DNA of 64,000 nt, from NCBI RefSeq assembly GCF_014174475.1, contig NZ_JACJUD010000004.1:310001-374000 (forward strand). The letters are read 5' to 3'. Origin of the DNA: Aquipseudomonas ullengensis (lineage in GTDB: Bacteria; Pseudomonadota; Gammaproteobacteria; Pseudomonadales; Pseudomonadaceae). A program made the translations under genes and the position numbers. This document shows, one piece after another, positions 38,010 through 49,364 of this stretch. Below the pieces are notes generated by a model. The model did not search any database, had not been told where the DNA came from, and saw only the letters and a list, made by a program, of their open reading frames with translations. Each line of letters starts with the position of its first letter. Within the stretch, counting starts at the first letter, position 1.

Positions 38010-39140
38010 TTATGTGTTCTGCCCACCCCAGCCCAGCGGATACAGCAGTTCTTCCTTGTAGCCCGCCCACACGCGCAACGCATCCGGAAAGCTCTCATCC
38101 AGCGCCGGATCACCGCTGTCCACCAGCAGCGGACGACCTTCAAGTGTCGCCAGCTTACGCTTGGTCGCCACTACCCGCAGGTGCTCCAGGCCAATGGCGC
38201 GCAGTACACGCGGGCTGATCTGCTGGTTGCCGCGACCGATGATATGGCCCTGGCCACCAATGGCCGTGACCAGCAACCGCGTCGGCTGGCGGTCAACCAA
38301 CTCGAACAGCTGCGCTTCGGTGACGTCGCGGGCGATCACCACGCCGTTCTCGATCACATCGACGCCCAGCAGCGTGGTCTCCAGACCCAGGTTGGCAGCC
38401 AGGCCGTGCAGCGTGGAGCCGGGGCCGAACACGTAGCGCACCCCGTCCTCCCAGCTTTCCTGCAGCCAGTCAGCGAGATCGACCAGTACCAGTTCCTCGG
38501 ACTCCATGCCGGCCTGCTTCACATGCTGCATGAACTCGCCTTCAACCGGCACGCACAGCTCACCGTACCAGCGTGCACTGACCTTGCCCTCGCGCAGCGC
38601 GGCTTCGTCGATATCACGCACCTCGCCGCTGGCCAGGCGCACCAGGCCGCCCTCCACCAGGCGCCGGGCCATTTCACCGGCCGCACGCGGGCTGATGGCA
38701 TAGACCCCGGAGTGGATCTTCACCCCGGCCGGAATGCCCAGCACCGGCTGATCTTCGCGCGCCGCGCTGCAGACATCGCGCGCGGTGCCATCGCCGCCGG
38801 CAAACAGGATCAGCGCGCAACCGGCTTCCTGCAGCAATTGCACCGCCTGCCGGGTGTGCTCGGCACAGGTCGGGCCGTCACCGGCGCTGCCCACTACGCG
38901 GTGGGCGTAGCCCAGCTCGGCCAGCAAGTCAGCGCCCATCGGCCCGGCAAAGGTGAGGAACTGCAGGCGCGAAGCCACCGGGCGCAAGCACTCCAGGGCG
39001 ATGCGCGTACGCTCGGCGGCGCGTGGCGTGGCGCCCAGGGCCAATGCCTCGGCGGCGACGCCATCACTGCCCTTGAGCGCCGCTGGTCCGCCAAGGCCGG
39101 CCAGCGGGTTGATGATCAGCCCCAGGTGGAACAAGCTCAT
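38010..39140 (-). CDS. ATP-NAD kinase family protein
   Basis: 376 aa. LGLIINPLAGLGGPAALKGS opens the protein, and the kinase motif GGDGTARDV lies at about 115. This is the long AcoX-like branch of NAD kinases, distinct from the main NAD kinase NadK. Probable nucleotide kinase; the true substrate is untested. It is followed by the GFA gene 30 bp on. Confidence 0.83.
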   Translation of the reverse strand: MSLFHLGLIINPLAGLGGPAALKGSDGVAAEALALGATPRAAERTRIALECLRPVASRLQFLTFAGPMGADLLAELGYAHRVVGSAGDGPTCAEHTRQAVQLLQEAGCALILFAGGDGTARDVCSAAREDQPVLGIPAGVKIHSGVYAISPRAAGEMARRLVEGGLVRLASGEVRDIDEAALREGKVSARWYGELCVPVEGEFMQHVKQAGMESEELVLVDLADWLQESWEDGVRYVFGPGSTLHGLAANLGLETTLLGVDVIENGVVIARDVTEAQLFELVDRQPTRLLVTAIGGQGHIIGRGNQQISPRVLRAIGLEHLRVVATKRKLATLEGRPLLVDSGDPALDESFPDALRVWAGYKEELLYPLGWGGQNT

Positions 39141-39381
39141 TCACTCTCCGATAGGTAGACGACGGGTCGAGGGCGAATTGTGCCCAAGCCTGCTCGTGAC
39201 GACTACAAGTCCTGAATCAGTTCGAACCTCGGCGCCAGCCAGAGGGTCAACCACCCCAGGATGATCAGTGCAGGGCCTGTTGTACGCCCTGCTTTAGCGC
39301 CTCGCTTGGCGCTTTTTACTGTCACCGCGCGTTCATCTGACCGCCCTAGACTGCGCGCATCAACGGATGAGGAGACAGACC

Positions 39382-39558
39382 ATGCACCTGAACGACAACC
39401 GCTCCAGCCCACGCTCCGCTCGCCAGAACCAACAGCAGAGCGTTGGCGGCGCCATCATCGATGCCCAAGGCCGCGAAGTGCCGATCACCGAGCTGATGGT
39501 CCAGCAAGCCTGCCGTGAGCTGGAAAAGTACTACCCGCAAACAGCCAAGCGCGGCTGA
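39382..39558 (+). CDS. Small conserved Pseudomonas protein (PA1571-like)
   Basis: 58 aa from ATG 39382, with GAGGAGAC 5 nt before it, so 39367 is rejected. The end GREVPITELMVQQACRELEKYY reads like a short helical protein without signal or membrane segment. Placed beside the NAD-kinase-like gene, as PA1571 is beside PA1572. Function unknown. The 240 bp before it show no other gene. Confidence 0.7.
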   Translation: MHLNDNRSSPRSARQNQQQSVGGAIIDAQGREVPITELMVQQACRELEKYYPQTAKRG

Positions 39559-39570
39559 CGTGTCGGCCTC

Positions 39571-39618
39571 CGGCAACGACTCCGTCGCCGATCACGGCAA
39601 GGGGTCGTTGCCGTTTCT
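39571..39618 (+). terminator. Terminator after the small protein gene
   Basis: CGGCAACGAC pairs with GTCGTTGCCG, followed by TTTCTT. It lies between the convergent small-protein gene and pdxB. Confidence 0.75.
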
Positions 39619-39640
39619 TGCTTCCTGACCGCCCGCGCGC

Positions 39641-40771
39641 TCAGAGCAGCGTGCTGCCTAGGGCGCGCACGCGCTTGGCCAACTCCGGCGCATCGCCTTG
39701 TATTCGCACGTGCAGCCCGTCGATCTCGCGGCGCGGCGGGTAATGCTTGCGCAGCGCATCGAAGGCGGCGCGGCGCTGGGCTTCATCACCCAACAGCGTG
39801 CGGCGGAAATCGGCATCGTCGCGCCTCGGGTCATACACCGCGCGGCAGAGCATGGCCAAGGCCCAGTCGGGGTTAGTCGCGGACTGCAGATCGATGCTGC
39901 CCAACCAGGCCGGCGGCAGCAGATCGGCCAGTTGCACCTGCTCCACCAGGTCGCTGGCGGCGCAGAAGGCCTGGTAGATCTGCGCGGTGCCGCGCAATTT
40001 GCCGTCCAGGCTGTAACCGGCGATGTGCGGCGTGGCGATATGGCACAGCTGGGCCAGATCGCGACTGGCCAGCGGCTCACCTTCCCAGACATCCAGCGCC
40101 ACCTGCAGCTCGGCACCACCGCGCAGATGAGCCAGCAGCGCCTGGTTATCCACCACCGCCCCGCGGCTGGCGTTGATCAGCCAACTGCCCGCACTCAACT
40201 GGGCCAGTTCGGCAGCACCGAGCAGATGGCGCGTGTCGTCATCCAGCGGGGTGTGCAGGCTGATTACATCGCACTCGCGCAGGATGGTCGGCAGATCGAC
40301 GAAATCACCACCTTCCAACACCTGCCGTGGTGGGTCACAGACCAGCACCTGCCAGCCCAGCCCACGCAACACCTGGACCAGACGTGCGCCGACCTGACCC
40401 GCGCCGACCACGCCATAGCGGCGCTCGGCCAGCGGCTTGCCGGTTTTCTCGGCCAGCGACAGCAGGCAACCCAGCACGTAATCCACCACGCCACGGGCAT
40501 TGCAGCCGGGCGCACTGGACCAGGCGATGCCGGCTTCCTTGAAGTAGTCGAGGTCGAGGTGATCGGTGCCGATGGTACAGGTGCCGACAAAGCGTACCTG
40601 GCTGCCCGCCAGCAACGCCCGGTCGACACGGGTCACCGAGCGCACCAGCAGCACTTCGGCATCTCCAACGGCAGCGCGGTCAATGCTGCGGCCCGGATAG
40701 CGGCTGACCGGGCCAAAACCGGCAAAGAATTCGTCGAGCAGCGGGATGTTTTCGTCGGCAACTATCTGCAT
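39641..40771 (-). CDS. pdxB: Erythronate-4-phosphate dehydrogenase PdxB
   Basis: 376 aa. D-2-hydroxyacid dehydrogenase fold starting [20 protein letters not shown]. The NAD motif is [16 protein letters not shown]; the catalytic set includes Arg in NASRGAVVD, Glu in WEGEP and His in [10 protein letters not shown]. The extra C-terminal ~80 residues are the PdxB dimerisation domain. Second step of vitamin B6 synthesis from erythrose-4-phosphate. Confidence 0.95.
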   Translation of the reverse strand: MQIVADENIPLLDEFFAGFGPVSRYPGRSIDRAAVGDAEVLLVRSVTRVDRALLAGSQVRFVGTCTIGTDHLDLDYFKEAGIAWSSAPGCNARGVVDYVLGCLLSLAEKTGKPLAERRYGVVGAGQVGARLVQVLRGLGWQVLVCDPPRQVLEGGDFVDLPTILRECDVISLHTPLDDDTRHLLGAAELAQLSAGSWLINASRGAVVDNQALLAHLRGGAELQVALDVWEGEPLASRDLAQLCHIATPHIAGYSLDGKLRGTAQIYQAFCAASDLVEQVQLADLLPPAWLGSIDLQSATNPDWALAMLCRAVYDPRRDDADFRRTLLGDEAQRRAAFDALRKHYPPRREIDGLHVRIQGDAPELAKRVRALGSTLL

Positions 40772-40895
40772 GGGTTACTCCAATCACGAGGCGCCATTCT
40801 AGGCGCAGAGCGGCGCGCGCGGTAAGCCGCGCTTTTCTGACCAAGCGGACAGGGCTAGACTGTGCCGCCTTGCGCTGCACCCGCCGGATTTCCCC

Positions 40896-42296
40896 ATGCC
40901 CGCCCTCTCCCGCCTTGTCCGCATCCGCACCGAACTGCGTGCCCTGCTGGCATTGGCCACGCCGATCATCATTGCCCAACTGGCCTACACCGCCATGGGC
41001 TTCGTCGACACCGTGATGGCCGGGCGCGTCAGTCCCCATGACCTGGCGGCCGTGGCCCTGGGCAACTCGCTGTGGGTGCCGGTATTCCTGCTGATGAACG
41101 GCATCCTGCTGGCCACCACGCCAAAAGTGGCGCAGCGTTTCGGCGCCGGTCAGCAGGAACAGATCGGCCCGCTGGTGCGCCAGGCGCTGTGGTTGGCCCT
41201 CGCCGTGGGCTTTGCCTGTGCGGCACTGCTGTGGAATGCCGAACCGGTGTTGCGCTTGATGCAGGTCGAGCCGTCGCTGGTCGAACTGTCGATGGGCTAC
41301 CTGCGCGGTATCGCCTGCGGCTTCCCGGCTGTGGCGCTGTACCACGTGCTGCGCTGCTTCAGCGACGGCCTCGGGCATACCCGGCCGAGCATGATGCTCG
41401 GCATCGGCGGCCTGCTGCTGAACATCCCGCTCAACTATGTACTGATCTACGGCCACCTGGGCTTCCCGGCCATGGGCGGCGCCGGTTGCGGCTGGGCCAG
41501 CGGCGCGGTGATGTGGTGCATGTTGCTGGGCATGCTGTGGTGGGTGAATAGCGCGCGGTACTACCGGCCAAGCCAGCTGTTCAACCACTTCGAGTGGCCG
41601 CAATGGGCGGTGATTCGCCGCCTGCTCAGTGTTGGCGTACCGATTGGCGTGGCGGTGTTCGCCGAATCCAGCATCTTCTCGGTGATCGCCCTGCTGATCG
41701 GCGGCCTCGGCGCCACGGTGGTGGCCGGGCACCAGATCGCCCTGAACTTCAGCTCGATGATCTTCATGATCCCCTACTCCCTGGCGATGGCGGTGACCGT
41801 GCGCGTGGGCCAGGCCCTGGGCCGTGGCGAACCCCGGGAAGCGCGCTTCGCCGCCGGCATCGGCATGGGCAGCGCGCTGGCTTATGCCTGCCTGTCCGCC
41901 GGCCTGGTACTGCTGCTGCGTGAACCGATCGCGATGATCTACAGCCCCGACCCGACGGTGATCACCGTGGCCGCCACTCTGCTGGTGTACTCGGCGCTGT
42001 TTCAGTTCTCCGATGCCGTGCAGGTCACGGCTGCCGGCGCGCTACGCGGTTATCAGGACACCCGCGCGACCATGCTGATCACCCTGTTCGCCTATTGGGG
42101 CATCGGTTTGCCGGTGGGCTACAGCCTGGGGCTGGCAGACTGGTTCGGCGAACCTTCCGGGCCCAGCGGCTTGTGGCAAGGCCTGGTGGTGGGCCTGACC
42201 TGCGCCGCCCTGATGCTCGGCGTGCGCCTGGCGCGCAGTGCGCGTCGGCGTATCCGCGCTGCGGCTTACGTCAGCAAGGGTGCGGTGTCGGCGTAA
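40896..42296 (+). CDS. pmpM: MATE-family multidrug efflux pump (PmpM/NorM type)
   Basis: 466 aa with twelve membrane helices in two MatE repeats. The N-terminal LATPIIIAQLAYTAMGFVDTV, PSMMLGIGGLLLNIPLNYV and LRGYQDTRATML are typical of NorM/PmpM. Exports fluoroquinolones and cationic dyes against H+ or Na+ in characterised relatives. Reads divergently from pdxB. Confidence 0.88.
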   Translation: MPALSRLVRIRTELRALLALATPIIIAQLAYTAMGFVDTVMAGRVSPHDLAAVALGNSLWVPVFLLMNGILLATTPKVAQRFGAGQQEQIGPLVRQALWLALAVGFACAALLWNAEPVLRLMQVEPSLVELSMGYLRGIACGFPAVALYHVLRCFSDGLGHTRPSMMLGIGGLLLNIPLNYVLIYGHLGFPAMGGAGCGWASGAVMWCMLLGMLWWVNSARYYRPSQLFNHFEWPQWAVIRRLLSVGVPIGVAVFAESSIFSVIALLIGGLGATVVAGHQIALNFSSMIFMIPYSLAMAVTVRVGQALGRGEPREARFAAGIGMGSALAYACLSAGLVLLLREPIAMIYSPDPTVITVAATLLVYSALFQFSDAVQVTAAGALRGYQDTRATMLITLFAYWGIGLPVGYSLGLADWFGEPSGPSGLWQGLVVGLTCAALMLGVRLARSARRRIRAAAYVSKGAVSA

Positions 42297-42321
42297 CGCG
42301 ACCAAGTACGGAGGCCTGGCC

Positions 42322-42386
42322 GTAGGAGCGAGCTCTGCTCGCGAAGCTTTCGCGCTTGCAGGATCGCGAGTAGAGCTTGCTCCTAC
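42322..42386. repeat. REP-type palindrome pair
   Basis: GTAGGAGCGAGCTCTGCTCG and CGAGTAGAGCTTGCTCCTAC are inverted arms about 25 bp apart. A common Pseudomonas REP doublet, of a different family from the one at 7327-7392. It lies between the convergent pmpM and tusA. Confidence 0.88.
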
Positions 42387-42404
42387 GAAAAGCAGCAAAG
42401 AGGC

Positions 42405-42644
42405 TCAGGCAAGCTTCTTGCGAATCCAGTACAGGTAGGTCCCACCTTCTTCGCTCTGCTCGACTAGCTCATGGTCGAGAAACATGCAGAACTTGGGGAT
42501 ATCGCGGCGGGTCGAGGGGTCGGTGGCAATCACCTTGAGCAGGCCGCCGGCCGGCAGATCGCGCACCTTGTTGTGCAGCATCATCACCGGCTCGGGGCAG
42601 TTCAGGCCACTGGCATCAAGAATGGCATCGGGTTGCAGGGACAT
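42405..42644 (-). CDS. tusA: Sulfur carrier protein TusA
   Basis: 79 aa. The sulfur-carrying Cys is in [14 protein letters not shown], the family signature. Accepts sulfur from IscS and passes it toward 2-thiouridine of tRNA. Length and C-terminus ([13 protein letters not shown]) are standard. Confidence 0.95.
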   Translation of the reverse strand: MSLQPDAILDASGLNCPEPVMMLHNKVRDLPAGGLLKVIATDPSTRRDIPKFCMFLDHELVEQSEEGGTYLYWIRKKLA

Positions 42645-42712
42645 CGTCAGGCTCCAGAAACGGCCAGGTATTGTCGCGCAAAGCCTGGCCTGTGGTCACC
42701 TGGAGCGCTTCA

Positions 42713-42908
42713 GAATCTGTTTACGATTCCCTGACTGTCGGCCAGCCTGCGTTAAAAACAGCCTCGGCAAGCCGCTTGCGGCTAACGCGCTTCAGCGCGA
42801 CCCGAAGGGCGAGTGAAACGAGTCATGCTCATTTACAGCTCGTAAACTGCGCTTCCTCGGCTGTTTTTGCCTTGTCTGGCGCTAATTCAGAAAATCGTAA
42901 ACAGGTTC
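42713..42908. mobile_element. Full-length 196-bp MITE-like element, copy B
   Basis: Same length as copy A and its reverse complement apart from scattered changes. Ends are GAATCTGTTTACGATT and, inverted, GAACCTGTTTACGATT. Flanks are TCA (42710-42712) and TTA (42909-42911), both of TNA form. TTA is, on the minus strand, the TAA stop of lpxO. No gene inside. The other 65 bp of the tusA-lpxO gap show nothing. Confidence 0.86.
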
Positions 42909-43808
42909 TTAGATCCAGATGATCAATGCCACGATTAGCGCCAGCAACAGCCACTGCAAGCCGTAATAGGCCGTGCGGCTGCGTTTTTTCAGGGCCTTGG
43001 CACGCAGGCGGACCTTGTACAGGTAGTGGAACGCGCGGTTGATGCCACCGGTGGCGTCCTGCTCATCGTTGGGCGAACTGGCTGCGGCCATGACCTTGCG
43101 GCTGAACCAGCGATTGAGCGCCTCGGCCCAGCGGTACTTGAGCGGCCGCTCGATGTCGCAGAACAGGATCAGGCGATCCTTGTCGGTGGTGTTCTCGGCG
43201 TAGTGGATAAAGGTTTCGTCGAATACCACACCCTCACCGTCGCGCCAGAAATAGCGTTCGCCATCCACTTCGATGAAGCAGTCCGGCGAATTCGGCGTCA
43301 CCAGGCCCAGGTGATAACGCATCGAGCCGGCGTAAGGGTCGCGGTGGCGCACCAGACGCGCACCGGGCGGCAGCTCGGCGAACATGGCGGCCTTGATCTG
43401 CGGAATGCTGCGCACCAGTTCGGTCGTGCGCGGGCACAGGGTTTCGGCCGAGGGATGGCTGTCGCCGTACCACTTCAGGTAAAAGCGCTTCCAGCCAGTC
43501 TTGAAGAACGAGTTGAAACCGGCGTCGTTGTGCCCGTCGGCCTTCTTGATCCGACCCAGCTCCCACAGGTGCAGCCCTTCGGAGCGGATCACTTCCCAGT
43601 TGTCCTCGATCACCTTCAGCTCGGGGAACACCTCCGGCTTGTGAAACGGCGTGCCGGGCAGCTTGGAGGTCAGGTACAAAATCGAGTTGATCGGAGCGAG
43701 GAAGGTCGAGTGCTCCTTCAACTGGCGGCCGATCTTGTGCCGTACACGTCCACGAAAATGGACATGCGCCACACTGGCGAAGAACAGCAGCAACAGAGCG
43801 ATTTTCAA
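42909..43808 (-). CDS. lpxO: LpxO, lipid A 2-hydroxylase (aspartyl/asparaginyl beta-hydroxylase family)
   Basis: 299 aa Fe(II)/2-oxoglutarate dioxygenase. N-terminal and C-terminal hydrophobic stretches (about 1-18 and 280-299) flank the catalytic domain. The iron ligands fit RHRDPYAG (His, Asp) and the His in DETFIHYAEN. Hydroxylates the secondary laurate of lipid A in characterised members. The start is TTG with GAGGAAG 6 nt before it. The stop codon is shared with the target repeat of MITE copy B. Confidence 0.85.
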   Translation of the reverse strand: MKIALLLLFFASVAHVHFRGRVRHKIGRQLKEHSTFLAPINSILYLTSKLPGTPFHKPEVFPELKVIEDNWEVIRSEGLHLWELGRIKKADGHNDAGFNSFFKTGWKRFYLKWYGDSHPSAETLCPRTTELVRSIPQIKAAMFAELPPGARLVRHRDPYAGSMRYHLGLVTPNSPDCFIEVDGERYFWRDGEGVVFDETFIHYAENTTDKDRLILFCDIERPLKYRWAEALNRWFSRKVMAAASSPNDEQDATGGINRAFHYLYKVRLRAKALKKRSRTAYYGLQWLLLALIVALIIWI

Positions 43809-43919
43809 GAGGTTCTTCCTCGGAATTGCATCAAGCCGGAAATAATCGCGCCACTATAACGTCAAGCCGATATCACTCAAAGCCCCGAAAAATGGCTCCT
43901 GCCCCGCACCAAAAACCCG

Positions 43920-44975
43920 TCAACGCCCCAGGCGGCGCAGGTGGCAGGTGACTTCCTCGCGGTCGTGATAGAGCTGCTTGCAGGCAATCGATACCTTGAT
44001 CTTGCGCTCGGCAAAAGCCTCTTCCAGGCGCAACAACAGACGGCAGACCTCGGCATAGCGCTGTTTCATCGGCAGCTTGAGGTTGACCACTGCCTCGCGA
44101 CACAGGCCTTCGCCGATCCAGGTTTCCAGCAGCGCGGCGTTGCGCGCCGGCTTCTCGACGATATCGCAGACCATCCAGTCCACCGGCTGCTTGGGTTTCC
44201 AGGTGAAGCCATCGACCATCAGGTGCTGCACCAGCCCGGTGTCCATCAGGCTTTCCGCCATCGGGCCGTTGTCGATTGCAGTGACCAGCATGCCACGCTT
44301 GACCAGTTGATAGGTCCAGCCGCCGGGCGATGCACCGAGGTCAACGCCGGTCATCTCGTCCGACAACCGTTCATCCCACTGCTCGCGCGGGATGAAGGTG
44401 TGCCAGGCCTCCTCCAGCTTCAGGGTGGAGCGGCTCGGCGCCTCACGGGGGAACTTCAGCCGTGGAATGCCCATCGGCCACAAGGCCTGGTTGTCCGCCT
44501 CGGCGATGCCGAGGAACACTTCGCGGCCGCTCTTGAAGGTCAGCAGCAGGCGCGGCTTGTGCGGGTCGTCGACCAGCTTGCCGGCCGCGCTCAGCGCCTT
44601 GCGCAGCGGTGCCTCGAACTTCTTGCAGAAGTTCGACAGCTCCTTGCCGTCGTTGGTATCGAAGACTTCCAGCCACAGACTGCCGCACACCGGGTATGCA
44701 GCGAGGCTGGCCAGCAGCACGCTGATGCGGTCGGTTTCCGGCAATTGCACGTAGCTGCCGCGCGCCCACTGCCGCGGGAAGATCAATTTATTGAACCGCA
44801 GGCCACGCATCAGCCTCTCAGCACCATCAGCCTCGCTGCAGACGAACTCGGCATGGGCGCTGCTGGCCTTGCCCTTGGCATAGCCGGCCACCTCCAGGCG
44901 CGCGGCGTGTTCGCTGATCTCGGAACAGACTTCACCTTCGAAGCCCGGGCGGCAGTGCAATAGCAGGGTATTCAT
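43920..44975 (-). CDS. rlmM: 23S rRNA 2'-O-ribose C2498 methyltransferase RlmM
   Basis: 351 aa from ATG 44975, with GGAG before it (44999 is a longer poor start). The THUMP-type N-terminus starts MNTLLLHCRPGFEGEVCSE. The SAM-binding motif is GVDLGASPGGWTYQLVKRG, and the catalytic Lys-Asp-Lys set fits FTWKPKQPVDWMVCDIVEKP and VNLKLPMK. Reads away from acnA. Confidence 0.95.
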   Translation of the reverse strand: MNTLLLHCRPGFEGEVCSEISEHAARLEVAGYAKGKASSAHAEFVCSEADGAERLMRGLRFNKLIFPRQWARGSYVQLPETDRISVLLASLAAYPVCGSLWLEVFDTNDGKELSNFCKKFEAPLRKALSAAGKLVDDPHKPRLLLTFKSGREVFLGIAEADNQALWPMGIPRLKFPREAPSRSTLKLEEAWHTFIPREQWDERLSDEMTGVDLGASPGGWTYQLVKRGMLVTAIDNGPMAESLMDTGLVQHLMVDGFTWKPKQPVDWMVCDIVEKPARNAALLETWIGEGLCREAVVNLKLPMKQRYAEVCRLLLRLEEAFAERKIKVSIACKQLYHDREEVTCHLRRLGR

Positions 44976-45062
44976 CGCAGTTCTCCTCAAGCGGCGCATG
45001 ATAGCCGAGTCGACCCGCTACAGCGCGTCCGCCATACCCGCCAGACTGGCAGGAGCTGACCG

Positions 45063-45088
45063 GGCGGACTAGTTTCACTAGTTCCGCC
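45063..45088. promoter_or_regulatory. Imperfect palindrome in the acnA upstream region
   Basis: GGCGGACTAGT and ACTAGTTCCGCC are inverted arms around a 3-bp centre, with one extra base. It ends 32 bp before the acnA ATG. It could be an operator or an mRNA hairpin; no binding protein can be named. Confidence 0.5.
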
Positions 45089-45120
45089 GCCGCGGGACCT
45101 GACCGTGCAGGAGATACAAG

Positions 45121-47808
<2,688 letters not shown>

Positions 47809-47814
47809 GCTATA

Positions 47815-47839
47815 CCGGCGGCGGCTTGCCCGCCGCCGG
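47815..47839. terminator. GC-rich hairpin between acnA and algA
   Basis: CCGGCGGCGG pairs perfectly with CCGCCGCCGG around a 5-nt loop, between convergent genes. Only a loose T-rich stretch follows on the plus strand. Confidence 0.65.
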
Positions 47840-47857
47840 TTGGCTTTCCTGCTTTAT

Positions 47858-49300
47858 TCAGTTGCTCAGCACGGCCACCACCGGCGTGCGTCCGTAGACG
47901 TCCTCCAGGCGCTCGATATCGTCCTCGCCCAGGTAGCTGCCGGATTGCACCTCGATGATCTCCAGGGGGATCTTGCCGGGGTTCATCAGGCGGTGCACCG
48001 ACGCGATGGGGATATAGGTCGACTGGTTTTCGGTGAGCAGGAACACCTTGTCGTCGCAGGTCACCTGGGCCGTTCCAGACACCACGATCCAGTGCTCGGC
48101 GCGGTGGTGGTGCATCTGCAGCGAGAGCTGCGCGCCGGGTTTGACGGTGATGTGCTTGACCTGGTGGCGGGTGCCGTTGTCCACCGAGTCGTAGCTGCCC
48201 CACGGCCGGTACACAGCGCAGTGGCTCTGGGTCTCCGGACGGCCGAGGGAATCCAGCACGCCGACCAGCTTCTTCACATCCTGTACCGAATCCTTGTGCG
48301 CGATCATCACCGCGTCCTTGGTTTCCACCACCACTACATCGTCCATGCCAATCAGCGTGACCAGCTTGGACGTGCCATGCACGAAGCTGTTGTGGCTGCT
48401 GTGGGTGACCACATCGCCCTTGAGCACGTTGCCGTCACTGTCTTTCTCGTGCACATCCCACAACGAGGACCAGGAACCGACATCGTTCCAGCCCGCCGAC
48501 AGCGGCACCACGCAGGCCCGCGAAGTTTTCTCCATCACCGCGTAGTCGATGGAGTTGTCCGGGCAGCACTCGAAGGTGCCAGCATCGATGACCACCACGC
48601 CCGCAGCGGCCTTGCTGCGCTCCAGCGCCAGGACACAGGTGTCGTAGATGTCCGGTTCATGGCTGCGCAACTCGTCCAGATAACGGCTGGCGCGGAACAG
48701 GAACATGCCGCTGTTCCAGAAGTAGCAGCCGCTGCGGACGAACTCGGCAGCACGCGCATGATCGGGCTTTTCGACGAACTGCATGACGCGGTGCGCGCCA
48801 GGGATCAGCGAATCGCCCTCTTCGCTACGCCCGACCTTGATGTAGCCAAAACCGGTTTCCGGGGTCTGCGCAGGGATGCCGAACAGCACCATCTCGCCCT
48901 CTTCCGCCGCGATGCGCGCCAGCTCCAGGGAGCGGCGCAGGTTCAGTTCGTCGGTGATCACATGGTCGGCCGGCAACACCAGCATCAGCTCGTCGCGCCC
49001 CTCGCCCAGCAGGTGCAGTGCCGCCATGGCCACGGCCGGTGCGGTGTTGCGGCCGAATGGCTCGAGCAGCATGGACTGCGGCGTGACACCGATCTGCGCC
49101 AGTTGCTCGTTGACGATGAAACGGTGCTCCAGGTTGCACACCACCAGGGGCTTTTGCATGCCATCGAAGGACAGGCGCTGCAGGGTCTGCTGGAACAGCG
49201 ACTTGTCGCTGGTCAATGGCAGGAACTGCTTGGGATACAGCTTGCGCGACAAAGGCCACAGGCGAGAGCCGCTACCACCAGAAAGGATTACCGGGATCAT
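47858..49300 (-). CDS. algA: AlgA, phosphomannose isomerase / GDP-mannose pyrophosphorylase
   Basis: 480 aa from ATG 49300 (MIPVILSGGSGSRLWPLSRK), with GGAG 9 nt before it; the ATG at 49315 adds five residues. The N-terminal pyrophosphorylase domain has GSRLWPLSRK and FVEKPD; the C-terminal isomerase cupin has QMHHHRAEHWIVV. It makes mannose-6-P and then GDP-mannose, the first and third steps of alginate synthesis. Last gene of the operon. Confidence 0.96.
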   Translation of the reverse strand: MIPVILSGGSGSRLWPLSRKLYPKQFLPLTSDKSLFQQTLQRLSFDGMQKPLVVCNLEHRFIVNEQLAQIGVTPQSMLLEPFGRNTAPAVAMAALHLLGEGRDELMLVLPADHVITDELNLRRSLELARIAAEEGEMVLFGIPAQTPETGFGYIKVGRSEEGDSLIPGAHRVMQFVEKPDHARAAEFVRSGCYFWNSGMFLFRASRYLDELRSHEPDIYDTCVLALERSKAAAGVVVIDAGTFECCPDNSIDYAVMEKTSRACVVPLSAGWNDVGSWSSLWDVHEKDSDGNVLKGDVVTHSSHNSFVHGTSKLVTLIGMDDVVVVETKDAVMIAHKDSVQDVKKLVGVLDSLGRPETQSHCAVYRPWGSYDSVDNGTRHQVKHITVKPGAQLSLQMHHHRAEHWIVVSGTAQVTCDDKVFLLTENQSTYIPIASVHRLMNPGKIPLEIIEVQSGSYLGEDDIERLEDVYGRTPVVAVLSN

Positions 49301-49364
49301 TGGGTCAGTCTCCATTCAATATCCGTTTAAACCGCCATCCGCTACATGCGGTGGCAGGACTACC

